A DNA stretch of 64,000 bases. It comes from Wuchereria bancrofti. Taxonomy: Eukaryota > Nematoda > Chromadorea > Rhabditida > Onchocercidae. The notes under the pieces were generated by a model. It searched no databases, had not been told where the DNA came from, and saw only the letters and a program-made list of their open reading frames with translations. The position numbers and the translations under genes were made by a program. Below are positions 1 to 13,505 of this stretch, piece by piece. The DNA is taken from contig SSBO01000008.1 in NCBI GenBank assembly GCA_005281725.1, positions 4,135,964-4,199,963 on the forward strand, written 5' to 3'. Numbering within the stretch: the first letter of the stretch is position 1; each line of letters opens with the position of its first letter.

Positions 1-454
1 AAAATTTCATATTCCTCAATGATTTAGAGATGGAATTAATGATTTTTATATCGTTTAAATTACAAATATTCCTTAGTGCTACTGAAATTAATTACTGTTA
101 TTTTAGTAGTATACAAAAAAAAAACAAAATAATGATTGAATTTTTCATTTCGCGTATATTTATTTCTGATATATTCCAATTACATATCTTATAAAAATTT
201 AAAAAAAAAATTAGACAATAATATTTAAAAATATACATGTTGCAGCCATACATTTGTCGTCATAATTTGATTCTTTTCATGCTGAAAAAAAAAGAAAAAC
301 AAAAAAAAAGGAAAAATTGAATGATACTTATTTAAAAAGATTTCTTCAATAAAAGTAATGAATTATAAAATTAGAATTTACTTCTCTTTCAGTCATTTAA
401 TATTCAAATTTGAAAATTTAACTAAATACAGAAAAATAGAAAAAGTAAACTAAC
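1..454 (-). other. intron of the nicotinic receptor gene (partial)
   Basis: This AT-rich stretch follows the donor site of the minus-strand receptor exon (GT at 454-453 read on the minus strand). It contains no recognisable second receptor exon; the expected next segment, containing the loop that precedes the Cys-loop, is not seen. It is therefore taken as intron 1, running off the left edge. Confidence 0.6.
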
Positions 455-655
455 CACATCAAGTAATTGTGATAATTTTAATTTAAAACGAACAATCAAT
501 GCATCTGTTTTATTGTCCACTGGTCGAACAAGTTTATTATAATTAATTAATAAATCATCGAATAAACGATTAGCATCCTCGATACAGTAAACAATTGATA
601 GCAAGCAAATATGCAGAAGATTAAAGTTGAAAATAATCATTTTCAATGAAATCAT
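455..655 (-). CDS. nicotinic acetylcholine receptor subunit, first coding exon (partial gene)
   Basis: Minus-strand exon of 67 codons, starting at the ATG at 655 and ending at a donor (GATGTG|GTTAGT) after 455 in phase 0. Residues 1 to about 22 are a hydrophobic signal peptide. The mature N-terminus then carries [20 protein letters not shown] followed by a [10 protein letters not shown] stretch. These are the N-terminal helix and first beta strand of Cys-loop acetylcholine receptor subunits. The pattern (DAxRLYDDLLxNYN.LxRPV...LxLSQLxDV) is closest to insect alpha1-type and nematode UNC-38/UNC-63-like heteromeric subunits, from memory of those families. The protein would be a pentameric ligand-gated cation channel subunit in the muscle or neuronal plasma membrane. 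The Cys-loop, the ligand-binding cysteines and the four membrane segments lie outside the window, so alpha versus non-alpha cannot be decided. A GTG codon lies four codons upstream in frame, but the ATG at 655 is the plausible start. Confidence 0.85.
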
Positions 656-2839
656 ACTTTTCTTCACATTCTTTAATTACTTTTGATTAATTTAAAAATT
701 ACTCGTATTTTAATATCATTAAGAATAATCATTTTGAAATATTTTGATTAATTTAAAGATGACTACTATTTTATTATCATTAATTGATGCATTATTTTTT
801 GAAGAGAAAATTTAGTTGATAAAATTTTACAATGAAACTAGTTAAATTAAAAAAAAAAAGTTAAGCCAAAAGGCTAAAAGAATTGAAACGAAACAAAATG
901 ATAGGATAGTATTATTTTTTTTTAAATTTTTTATTCATTTTTTCTTCTTCTTTTTTTGGGAGCCAGAAAATATTGGAAGAATGAAAAGGAAAAAGAAGAA
1001 ACACTGAAGAGAAAATGGCAAAATAAGCCTTTTTATTAATCTTAAAGACTTTTTATTTTAAGTCAATAGCGCCAGCGGCGGTAGCAACAGAAGCAGAAGC
1101 AGTAAATAATATCAAAGTATTAGTAGTAAGATTGTAAGATGAAAAAATCGATTGAAATTATATTAAAGGATGATTCTATTTAAAATTTATCAAATATCAA
1201 CATTCATTTTGATCGACAACTAATGAATGACTGAGAAAGTTTCAAATTTCAAACTTACAACACTTCATTTATCAATTTCTTATCATTGTTCTAGTTTACT
1301 ATGATATGATAAATGTTTGTCATTAATACATTATCATGATAACTATCTCATATTACACATGCATCTATTCATTTTTATCAAAATTATCATTGCTATATTA
1401 ATTATCGATAACTGTTTATTGTATTACTTTCATAGTAAGATAGATTTATGCGAAAAAAAGTGACAAAAAATAATCATTATCATTATCGATTATCAGCAGA
1501 TTATGATTTAAATGATTTATTTAATTATTTAAAATTAAAATTACACTTCATATTTTTTAAATAATATAGAATTGCTTTATTTGGCACTTAATTTCGATTC
1601 ATTTTTTGAACAAAAAAATAAATGATAAAAAGTTAGTAAATGTGACACGATAAAATGTTAAAATTGAATAATATTTCTTTTATAAAATTGTATTACATAA
1701 TAAAAAAAAAAAAGTTGGCAGTGATATTTAACAATGAAAAAAAAGAAAGAAAGAAATTTCATTTATTTTTCTGACAAGTTTTCCAGTCAAAACTTGCCAA
1801 ATGCAAATAAATTAATTTTTGTGAGATATAAAAAGAAGGAGAAGAAGCCATCAACTTTTTTCTTCTTCTCTTCTTTTTTTAAAGAAAAAAAGAATCTAAA
1901 ATGAAAAAATATTGGTGAAAACTGGATAGAAGAAAAAAAAAAACAGAAATAAGTGTGATTTTTGAAATTTATGTTTTTCTTGTTTTTTTTTAGGTTTTAA
2001 AGCTAAAAAAAAAACATTTTATAAAAAGCTATATGACAATTAGATGTTTTATTTTGATAAAAATTTTGATGAAAAAAATGAAAAATAAAAATGAATTCGT
2101 TTCGTGAAACAAAAATTATTACTAAAAAATTTTTATTTTTATTTTTTTTCAAATTTTGGCGAAAATGGGAGTAAGGGATTAAAGATATCTCAGGAGAAAT
2201 CTTTACTATTGCATTTTAAGAATCTGTGACTTTTGTTTTTTTTTTTTCTTTTGTTTAAAATGAAAGATTGAAGATGGAAAAGTTCATTAGATTGACAATT
2301 TCTTATTTTATCAAGCATTTTGGAGGCTAAAAGAGTGGAATGAAAATAATGAAAGGTTGGAATTGTTTGTTGGATGTTTAATATTTTCATTTTTTTTTTT
2401 TTGCTAGGAAAAATAATTCAGTTTCATTTTTTTTTTTTTTTGTTTCACGTTGCGTGTTTTTAGCAATAATTTTTTTTTTTGAAATAATTTTATGAATTTT
2501 TGCTTTGTATGAATGTATGATAATTTATGCATTAGATAAATAGTTTTAATTAAAATCAATTGAGTAAATTTTATGCACTAAGTTAATAGTTTTTTCCTTT
2601 TGCTATCTAATAATTTTAATTTGAATAACTGATAATAAAAATGTAATTAACATTAACTTCTTTTAATCATAAAATATTTCATATTTTTGAAAAACAAAAA
2701 AAAAAACAAACAAAATAAACAATTTCCATTCATTTTACAATCTGAAATTTATTGTATTACTGAAATTTATTGAAACAATAAAATTTATTGTTTAATTAAT
2801 TACAATGAGTAGTAACGTCGTTCTTGTAATGATTATGAA

Positions 2840-3125
2840 CCGGACATAACCGGATGATATAATGGTCCACATAGGATTTCAGGGAGTTGCAACCCTTGGA
2901 GCAATAAATAACCGGATATAACCGGGTAATATAATGGTTCACATAGGATTTCAGGGTAGTTCCAGCCCTTGGAGCAGTTAATAACCGGATATAACCGGGT
3001 GATATAACGGTTCACATAGGATTTCAGGGTAGTTGTAGCCCTTGGAGCAACTAATAACCGGATATAACCGGATAATATAATGCTTCACACAGAATTTCAG
3101 TAGTAGCTATCCTCGGATACTGTAA
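2840..3125. repeat. tandem repeat, about four copies of a 73-bp unit
   Basis: Units start near 2840, 2912, 2985 and 3058 (periods 72, 73 and 73). Each begins CCGGATATAACCGG, continues with ATATAATGGTTCACATAGG and TTTCAGGG, and ends near CCCTTGGAGCA. Copies 2 and 3 are nearly identical, copy 1 has small changes and copy 4 decays after about 45 bp. It is markedly GC-richer than its surroundings. No terminal inverted repeats or coding potential are seen. It may be a minisatellite or the relic of a non-autonomous element. Confidence 0.9.
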
Positions 3126-3394
3126 TTTAATGATTCAATGACAATTTTTTTCTTCAGCACTGATCCCAGTAAAGTCATTTATTATTTTTAATTTTTATGA
3201 AAATTATTCATTTGTTGCCTATTTCGTTTTTCTTTTTTTTTCTTTCGATTGAATTTTTTCACATAAGCGAAAAATTTATTTTCAACAAATTTTTAATTTC
3301 AATAATGTTTGCAATTTGTATGCTATCCATAAATCAATCAATATTTTAATGATATGAAAACGGAGCAAAATAAAAATAATTAGAAGAAGGAGGA

Positions 3395-3415
3395 AGAGAG
3401 AGAGAGAGAGAGAGA
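3395..3415. repeat. (AG)n microsatellite
   Basis: An uninterrupted run of AG dinucleotides in intergenic DNA. Confidence 0.9.
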
Positions 3416-5310
3416 TAAGGAGAAGGGAAGAAAAGAAAAAAGAATTAATAAAGTGATGTTTTCAAATTGGAATTAAATTTTATTTCATTTTTATTTCCTC
3501 AACTTATTGAAAATTGAATGACAAAAAATTGGCATAGAAAGTATAATTTATTTTATAGCGAAATTATATCGCTGATTTAAAATAAGAAATCTCTACACAT
3601 TTTAAATGATTTAATTTTCTCTCAATAAAAAGTTTAAAATTCCATTTAGAAGGAAAAAAAAAGGTTTTCTTTTAATTAAAATGAAACTGATTGATTTCAA
3701 TTTTATTTTATTAGTTCTATCCAATTAACTGTTAGTCTATAAATGATTATAAATAGCTGTATTTTTTGTTTTTCATTTTTTAATTCAAAAAAAATTTCAA
3801 TGCAATAAAAATTTTTATAATTATGAATAATATGCATATATGATAAATAAGCAATTATCATACATATTTATTTATTGTAAGTATATTTTTTATTATAATA
3901 AGCGATTGAAATGATTTAATTTTTAAAAATTTTTTTTGACTTTGCAAAATATTTGCGAATGTTTTTAGATTTTAGAAGAAAAAAAAAAGAATTAAAATTG
4001 AGAAGCACAAAAATATTTGTTCATATTTCATTTCAATAAGAGAGAAAAAAAAAGAGTGTAACCCTTTGTTTCCTGTTTTATCAGGAAACTTCTTACATAA
4101 TAAAGGATGACATTTGAAAAATAAACTGAAGCGAATAAATTTAAATTAACCGCCAACAAAGTGCAAACAAATTTTTTTTTTTTGACTCTTTTTTTTTTTT
4201 TATTGCTTTGTACATCTCTTATTCTGATTTTAATCAAAAAAATAAATAACATTAAAAATAATCATGTAGCGGCGGCGCATTTGTAATGAAATGATCAATC
4301 TTAAAATCTTGCATTTCCCTCCAAAATTTCACTCTTCTAAACTTGAAATAATATTTTCCTTCTTTTTTCTTTAAAGATTGTTGAGCTTAATTAATTTAAA
4401 TTACTGTTTAATAGTAATAATCGCAAATTAATTATATATTATTTAAATTACGTAATTATATTTCATCAACTAAAGTTTATATTATTGATGGTGAAAAAAC
4501 ATTCAGAGAATTTGTTTGTTTGTTTTTTTTTTTTTTTAATTTAAAATATTTGAGAAACCGAATAATATGCGGAAGTTTTTTTTTTGATGGAAGTAATAAA
4601 GTCTTAATTTTATAAATTTGGCTTGGTAATATTTTTTTCACTTTGGGTATTCCATGATATTTTGCTTTTGTCCTTACCAAAAATAATTTTATTTGATTTT
4701 ACTCGTTTTTTTCTTTGGTAAATCCCAGTTTGTACGAGGCATAAATAAAGTTATAATAAACCAAATCGGATTAAATGAACAAAAATTTCATTAAATTAAT
4801 TAAAATAGTCAATTCTAATAAGGTTGAAATTGATTTATCACAATATACAACATATTATACTTATAAATTAATCATTTCTTGTATAAGAATATGAAATTTG
4901 CTGTATATATTTTAAATAAGATCAAATGTATAAGGAACAGGAGAAGCAAACTATTAATTTTGCTTCATTTTAAAAACGTTATCAAAATCAGAATTTTCAA
5001 ATTCTTTGAGTGAATATTGCATTCTGCATCCTAAAAGTTATAAATTACAATTGCTGATATCTTGAACTGATAAGGAAGAAGGACAACACAATACACTATT
5101 CAATTCAAATTTACTTATTATACGAAATCGTTTTGATGACGATGATATGAAAAGACGAAGAAAGAAGGACGGAATTAAAGGTTAGTGATTATTATCACTG
5201 ACAATGATATTGATGTTACGGACAACAAGAAATATTGTCACTATTATTTACAATTTATCTTTTTGATTTTATGTTGGTAATAATTTCAGAAATGGTATCA
5301 ATAATAATAT

Positions 5311-5370
5311 ATGATAATAATAATAATAATAATAATAATCACAATGAGAGTAATAATAATAATAATAGAA
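5311..5370. repeat. (AAT)n microsatellite
   Basis: AAT trinucleotide runs, interrupted by CACAATGAGAG near 5340-5350. Confidence 0.85.
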
Positions 5371-7368
5371 AAACAAATTATCCATCTTATTATTTCATTT
5401 TTATTTTTTCAATATATCATTAAATTATATCAGATGATAATGATCAAAAACCTAACTAATTTTTGCTGAAAAATTCATTCATAATAATCATTATAATGCT
5501 AATAGTGAATGCCAATGTAGTAATTATCATTATTAATTCTTTTTTTTCCTATTAAAAATTTCTCCAAATGATGTTAGTTAATTGATAATGATTGAGAGTG
5601 GCAAGAGGAATGATAATTATTCTTGCAAATATCAAATTTTGCAATTAACTTTTTCAAAGTTTTCGGCCAATGACAACAGTGATGATAAAAAGTTTTCATA
5701 ATTCAGATATTAAAAGTATGAATAATTACATAAACATTATCACTACTATTTTCCTTTTTATTTTTTAATTTTAGTTTAATATAGACTTAAAAAAATTTAT
5801 ACTAAGCAGTAATAACTAAGAATGAATCAAAGAAAAAAAAGACAACAGTTATTATTACAATTGTTTTAGTTATAATAGATAATAATTAATGAAGAAATGA
5901 TAACAGAATAGATAATGATAATGATTAAATTCATATAAACATCATAATGATGATTTAATGAATTTTAATTTATATTAAACGAAATTTAAAGAAGTAAAAA
6001 AAAAGAAAAATAATGATATACTGATGAAGTTATTCATAATTTTAATACCTGAATTATGAAAAGTTTGATGGATGCAATAGTAATAATACTTAGTAATAAT
6101 AATAATGATAGCAATACTAATAGTAATATTGCTAATAAATCGTAATAATGGTAATTGTCATTATGATTAACTTCATTTATTAAATTTATTATTTATTGCA
6201 TTAATCAATTAGTATGTCATCAATCGTTCGATGCATCATTATATATCGAATATAATTCAATTTTCCTATCCGCTCATTTGTCATTTCCAATAATTATTTG
6301 AAAAATTAAAAAAAAAAAATGTTTTACCCATTTATTTTCATTATTACTAGCTATTAATTACAATCATTAATGATGAATGACATTTCTGTTCAAATTAATT
6401 TTAAGCTAATTTATATCGTAATATCCATTTTGCAAAATTCAATTAATTTATTGATTTTCAATTTACTATTAGTAGCTGAAATTTCCATTTTTTATTTTTC
6501 TGGATGAAAATTTCAAATGCTACTAAAAATGACATATATCTTTTTAGTATTAAATCTTCAGACACATTTGTCATCGTTTTAGACATATCCCATTGTTTAC
6601 TTCATTTTCAAGTTCTTCGAATTAGAATAAACAAATTTTTCAATTTCAATTTTGTCTTCTTTTTCATATCACATTTTTTCTTTCTCCTTTTTCTTTTTTT
6701 TTTCTTCTTCCTTTTTTTTTGCTGACTACTTTGTATTCAAAACATTTCAATGACAACCATTACTACATTTTTCTTTTTTTTATTTAGCAAGACTTAAATT
6801 TTTTACTGAAATTTTTCCTTAAATTGATTGTATAATATTTTTTTTGGAAAAAGTAAGAAATAGAAAATTATTCACAAATTGATTAAAATTTTCAAAATCT
6901 TTTCATTTCTTTTTTTTTCTCAAACCTTCTAAATAACTAAAGGTTGCACAATTTTCTTCTCTCTTTTTAAATGATTTCAATTTGAATCTTATCGCAAAAC
7001 ATTTTTATTCATTTGCTTGTTTGTTTGTTTTTTTTATTCATTTTTTCTAAACAAATAAACAGCAATATTACATATAGAGAAAATTATATATTGTTCAAGA
7101 CAAAAAGAAATTAGCAAATAAAATGACAAATTAGCACGATGACAGATGACATTTTTGCATATAAAATAATGATAAATACAAATGAATGAATGATAGATAA
7201 AATTTGATAGATCATTTTTAAAATTAGAAATGCTTAGTTAATGATTTGTTATAGATCGTAAATTTTAATTGGTTAATTTTAACTTTTACTAAAACTAACT
7301 TTTTTTTCTATTCATGTCATCTTCTTTCTCTTCCCATTTATTCTTGCCTTCTTACTCTCCACCTTTCC

Positions 7369-7393
7369 CTCTCTCTCTCTCTCTCTCTCTCTC
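7369..7393. repeat. (CT)n microsatellite
   Basis: A pure CT run of about 25 bp inside a pyrimidine-rich stretch. Confidence 0.9.
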
Positions 7394-7504
7394 ATACCTT
7401 CCTTGCTATTCTACCTTACCGGTAAATAATGTTAAATGACTGTGTAAATGATTTATAGACTGTTGTCTGAGAGAAAAGACAGGTAAAAAGAAAACTGCTA
7501 GTGA

Positions 7505-7585
7505 TTATTACTATTATTATTGTTATTATTATTATCATTATTATCATTATTATTAGTATTATTATTGTTATTATTACTATTATGC
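7505..7585. repeat. (ATT)n imperfect microsatellite
   Basis: Imperfect ATT repeat with scattered ATC, ACT and GTT variants. Confidence 0.85.
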
Positions 7586-9857
7586 TTTATTCGTTTTCCA
7601 AATAAGATGGAATATTGGAAGAAAAAAAAAATTATACATTGGCTCATAAACAATCATTTAACATAATAATTGCATTTAGTTAGATTTTCCTATATGTGGG
7701 CGTTTTCTTTTTCTCTTTCTTTAATTTCAATTTAAATTTTGAAACGAAATTAATTTCATGCATACATTAATTTGATTCGTTATTTGGTTAATGATTTTTC
7801 AGAAATAATGAATTAAAATTAGTTTTCATTTTCTTTTCTTTTTTATTCTTCTTTTTTGAAATTAATCTTTGATTTTAACAATTGAACATTTGAAATTAAT
7901 ATATTTCTTATAAATATGCATGCATTTTGATAAATTCTCTTGCTACTTTTATTTATTTAGCTTATTTCTTAAATCTTTGTGATTAAAAAACTAATTTTAT
8001 GAAAAAAACTTCTATTTAAATGCAAAATGCAACATTATATTAACGTGTGCTTTTCCAATGTGATGAATAATTTATTTATTTAATCCAAAATATTTTTAAT
8101 TTATAAATTTAAGTATTTTTTTTTTTTGAGATTTATTTTTTAAGGACATTTCGTTTATTATGCACTAATGACGATTTTCCTAATTTCTTAATTTTTCATT
8201 TTTCTTTCATAAATTAAATGCTAATAAGATATCCAAATAAAATAATGTTTACAATAAAACTAATAGCGTTGCAAATATAATAATGTAAGCATCCGATAAT
8301 TGTTTACTTAGAATAATGATTTTAATAATAAGAATTATTATTTGCAAAAGAAAAAAAAATGCTTTTACAGTTATTCCAACTATAGTAATGATTATTTAAA
8401 ATTTTAATTTTAATTATAACAATTATTATTGGGAAAGAAAAAAACAATAGTTTTATAGCAACTAATTATAATAATGTTTACATCAACAAATAATGAATAT
8501 TTCCATTCAAGCAAATATTTTTTGTCTTTTTTTTTGAAATAAAAAATTTATATGAGCGGAAATGTAAAGAAAGAAAAAAAAAAAGAAAGATTAATGAGTT
8601 AAATAAAGTTTTTTTCTTCATATTTTTGTTATCATTGTATATGGAATCATAAAAATGATGAAGAAACATTTCCTCTTTTTCCTTTTTTTCTTTCATTTGA
8701 AATAATAAATAAAAAAAAAACCAAAAAGTTTAAATAAAATGAGGAAAGAAATAAAAATAGTGAAAAAGGATGAGTAGAATTGATGAGTGGAATTTTGAAA
8801 AAAAAAAAACTTTTCCTCTTTTTTTTTTTCTTTCTACTCTTCTATCTTTCTTTTTTTAATCATTCAAATATCCAAATATGGGATTTATTTCACTGAGCTT
8901 TTTTTTTCTTAGGAAAATGATTAATGCTTTGCTTATAGTTTTAAAAAATAAAAAGCACATTTTTATAAACGAAATGCTTAACATATACATAGATGCACAT
9001 ATATAAACCATATTTAAACAAAATACTTTTCTTTTGCTCTTTTTTTTTTCTCGTTTTTCTTTTTATTATTTCACTCTGTTAGATTTGCCATCTATTTTTA
9101 AGAGAATATACTTTTTCAATCTTTATATTTTTTAAAAAGCAAATTTTACTCCTAAATGAGCATGCATAAACCATATCTTAATTAAGTTAGTTAAGCTTAC
9201 AATTAATTATATCATTTCTAAAAAATAAATGCATTTAAATATGTTTCATTTTGTTTTCCGGGTAAATTACCATCCTTCAAATTTCTCTCTCATCTTTCTG
9301 TGCTATCGTTCTCTCTTTTACCTCTTTTTGCCTATCTTTTTCTTATTTAATATCATTTCGTTTTCTGATCTAATTAAATTTAATATTTCATTGTTGAAAA
9401 AAAAAGGCAATCGACCAGATATATTATAATTTTTTCAAATTGATTTTTTGAAAAAAAAGAAGAGGAAAAAATGCCATATAATATTTGTTTTAAATCAATT
9501 TAAATTTATAGTTTTCGCATTTGTTCTTATTTATTTATTTTTTCAATGGCTAATTAATTGCGTCCCTTAATTATCCTAAATCGCATAATGTAAGCCTATA
9601 ACAACATGGATTTAGCTAGCTTTAAGCATGTAATAAGTTTGTCGTAAGACAATTTCATTCATATGTTTAGATTAAAATTTAAACAATAAACAATCTGTGT
9701 TAATTATGCAAATGTCATTTAAAAATTTTATTAGCAGTGATTTCTCAGTGTCATATGCTTATTTATTATCAAACAAAACAAGATTGTGAAGATGATAATG
9801 AATTCAATGATAATGCAGAAAAAAAGGAATAAAAGGACAAAAAAAAGAAAAAATAAC

Positions 9858-10085
9858 CATTATTATTTTTAATGATAATATTGTTATTTATTATTATTTC
9901 TAATATTATTATTGTTATTTTATTATCATTTATTATTGTTATCAGTTGTTGTTATTAATTATTATTTTTATCATTATTATTATTAATTATTCCTATTGTT
10001 TATTATCATCATTATCTTTATTGTTATTATGATTATTATTATTGTTATTATTATTACTATTACTATTAATTATTATTATTACCAC
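9858..10085. repeat. (ATT)n imperfect microsatellite, long
   Basis: About 230 bp of imperfect ATT/GTT/ATC trinucleotides, one of the longest such tracts in the window. Confidence 0.85.
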
Positions 10086-11794
10086 CATTTGAATACAAAT
10101 AAAATGAAGTCAGTTTTTTGATGTAATATTGCAAATTTGGAAATGTTATATAACAACCTTTCACTTTTACCATTTTCTTTCTTCTCACCAATTTCCATAT
10201 ATTTGTCCCCTAGCTTATCATTCTTCCTCTTTCTCTAACTGAAAATCATCCTTCCAAATTGATTATAAAATTTAATTTTTCAAACATTAAAATCGAAGAC
10301 TTTCACCATCAATTCTTTGACACTCTTCCCATTTTTTCCCTCACTTCATCTTTCCTATGCTTTTTCAATCTTTTCATTTTAGCCCTTCCATTACCCAAAT
10401 TCATGTTCCTCTCTGAAAAAAAGAGAGAGAGAGAGAGAAAAAAAAATGACAATTTTTTCTTTTTTTCACTGCCCTTAACGAAGAAGGCGCAAAACAATCT
10501 TGTTGTACTTCCACTGATTCAAATTAACAAATTCATTTAAAATTTGGCCATTTTTTCTTTCAGTGCAAGAAAATATAAAAAAGAAAAAAATTCATCCAAA
10601 ACATTAATTACAAAAAATTGACAATTTTTTTTTAAATGAAATATAATTATTGCTTTGAAAAAAGAATAACATTCTTTTTTTTTCTCTTTTTTAAAATTTC
10701 TTTTCCTTTTTTTTGAGGCAATGACAAATATTATTTGTTAATTGCATATCAAAAGGGAAGACATTAATACTATTACTAATATAATTTTAATGCGTTCTCC
10801 AATTATTGTAAACTACTTATATTAGTCCGTCTTTTAATTTTTTTTAAAATAATTCCTTCTCTTTCTTTCTATTCCGCTCCTTTTCTTTCTTCTCTCATAC
10901 AGTGATTTACTTTAACATTCATTATGATGGTTAACACTTGTTGTTGTTCTTATTGTTATTGTTTGCCTTCCATGTTTATTAATATTTTAATGTCGTTTCA
11001 TTTGCAAATTCGTACTGCTGATATAGTTATTATCAATTAGTTGGTGCTATTATTACTATCATTATTATTATTATAACAATCGTAATGGCATTGATAAGTA
11101 TTATTAATATCCATTTATCTTATCATTATTGAAACAGCTTTAATGATAGCAGGCGTCATAAGTACTACTATCATTAAATATGCGTGCAAACTAATATCAT
11201 TTTAGATATTTCACTCATTTCCTATTATCATATTCATTTCAAATCTATTTAAAGTAATGTAAGAGATCATTTTTAAATTTACTTCATTTTAAAGTCCTAA
11301 TCATAATTATTATTAGCTGAAAAGGGAGAAAAAAGAAAAAATTTTCGATTCATTTAATTAAATTGTGAAATTTATAGAAAATTGTTCATGATTTTTTTTT
11401 TTTTGATGATATTTTCTTTTACTTTTAAATTGTTGTCATATCTTGCTCAATTTTCAACCTTTCATTTACTTAAAACAAAAAAAAAAAGCTTACGGATAAA
11501 TAAATTTCATAGATCCAAGATTATAACATTGTAGGCTTATGCACTAGAGAATTTCATATCTTGCAATTATTTTCAAATAAATTGCTTCGAACGAAGAGGA
11601 GTAAAAAAAAAAGAAAAACATAGCCTTTTTTTTTGGACATTATACTGCTAATTATAAATTGCTATAGAAAGCAAAGAAAGAAAAAGTATGCAGAAAGACG
11701 ATAAAATTAAAATTATAAAATTTATGCTCTTAGTTATGAATGGAATAGAAAAAAGTAAGAAATTTAAATCGATTTGACTGTGTCAAAAAATGAG

Positions 11795-12065
11795 ATAGAT
11801 CAGAGTGGAATAGAATAGAATAAAACAGGTTAGAATATAGAACAGAATAGGACAGAAAATGAAATGTAGCAAAACAGAGTAGAATAGAGGAATAGTATAT
11901 AATGGAACAGAATAGTATTCTATTGACAAAAAATGCTATCGACTGGGACAGATTAGAGTAGAATAAGATAGAATAGATGAATGAAATGCGCTAAAATGGA
12001 GTGGATTAGAAGAATAGAATAGTATTAAAACTAAAAAAAGGAAGGAAAATAGTAGCAGAATAGAA
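11795..12065. repeat. degenerate GAATA-type pentanucleotide satellite
   Basis: Repeated, drifting variants of TAGAATAGAA, GAACAGAATAG and GATTAGAGTAG run through the stretch. The unit is a 5-bp motif with frequent substitutions, which suggests an old tandem array. Confidence 0.75.
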
Positions 12066-12485
12066 AAGAAAAAAAAACATCAAACAAAAGAATAAAAAAG
12101 ATATAAAGAGTTATGCAAATGAGAGTGAAAAAAATAAAAAAAAAAGTGGAAAGCGATTAGTTGTATGATTGATTAAATTGAACTATTAAAAATTAGTGCA
12201 ATTTAGTTTAGAGCGGAGAGATGAGAGAGGAAAAGAAAAGATGAAAAAAAGATTGTTGTCTTACCTTTTGTCATTTCACTTTTTCACTTCTCATTCTCAT
12301 TGCTTTTTCATCCAAAAATAAAATTAAAAAAAGAGAGAAATAAAAAAAGAATTTTCTTTTTTTTTTTCAAAAGAACATTCTAAAGTTTATATTTGTGAAA
12401 AAAAAAAAGAAAGAAAAAAAAAGATGAAAATGAAATGCTTAGAATCATTTTCTCATTCAATAGTTGCCATCATTTGATGAAAAAA

Positions 12486-12504
12486 ACACACACACACACA
12501 CACA
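12486..12504. repeat. (CA)n microsatellite
   Basis: A short CA run followed directly by CATACATACC and a GC-richer non-repetitive patch to about 12545. Confidence 0.85.
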
Positions 12505-12698
12505 TACATACCCATCCCGTGGACCCATGGACTCTCGTTGAAGAACCATTTATTGTAATACTACAAAAATCAAACCAATACTTCCTCTTTATTTAAATTA
12601 CAAAAAAAAAAGGAAAAACACATTTTCATAAATATTTGAATCAATTGCTGATTAATTCTTCTCGTTCCATTTATTGTTAAATTATTTATCTGATAGCA

Positions 12699-12766
12699 CA
12701 TCACCACTATCATCATTATTATCACTATTACTACTACTACTATTACTACTACCACTACTATCACAA
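12699..12766. repeat. (ACT/ATC)n microsatellite
   Basis: Imperfect trinucleotide tract mixing ATC, ATT and ACT units. Confidence 0.85.
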
Positions 12767-13386
12767 ATTATTTAATTAAAAGAAATGAAATAATTACATA
12801 TTTATGGCTTATTTTTACACTAAATTTCATTCTTATTTGAAATTTCGAAATTTGAATGCAATTTGATTGCTGTAATAGAATGGGACGCATATATGTCATC
12901 ATCGACTTGTTTTTTTAATATGAATTTTGACGTGTTCATTTTACGTTTCGTTTCTTTTTTTTTTCTTTTTTAAATATTTTATTAAATGTGAACGAAATGT
13001 ATAATTTGTAGGAATTATCAAAGCGTATAATTACGTACATTTACTTTAAATTATGCTTACATCTTAATACTTTCTTTCTATGCTTTATTGATGACATACT
13101 TACGTCATTTCCGTAATCGTTAAATAAACATTTACACTGTCAAATACCAATTTGATAATTGATTTTTTTTTTCATTCAGATTAGTGCATTTATTCATGTT
13201 AATGTTGACTTATTTATCTTTATGCATGTTATTACATGAAATTGGAATTTTTTCATAATTAAATTTTTATGTTCAATTTTTAAAACTTTAATTTAAATGT
13301 TTTCTTTTGAATTCCATTTTAATAGTGTTGTCGTATCAAGTAATATAATTTAAAATGCTATAAAAAATTTACCAAACATCTATAGC

Positions 13387-13505
13387 AACAATAATAATGA
13401 TAAATAATAGTAATAATAATAATAATGATAACAATAGTAATAATAATAAACAATAATAATAAATATAATAATGATAGTAATAATAGTAACAATATTAGTA
13501 ATAAT
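13387..13505. repeat. (AAT)n imperfect microsatellite
   Basis: AAT/AGT/ATG trinucleotide tract. It creates an apparent open frame beginning near 13471 that I do not regard as a gene. Confidence 0.85.

Noticed and set aside
5130..5182. Charged short frame FDDDDMKRRRKKDGIK followed by GTTAG
   Set aside because: No acceptor precedes it and the frame is under 25 codons. It is probably chance.
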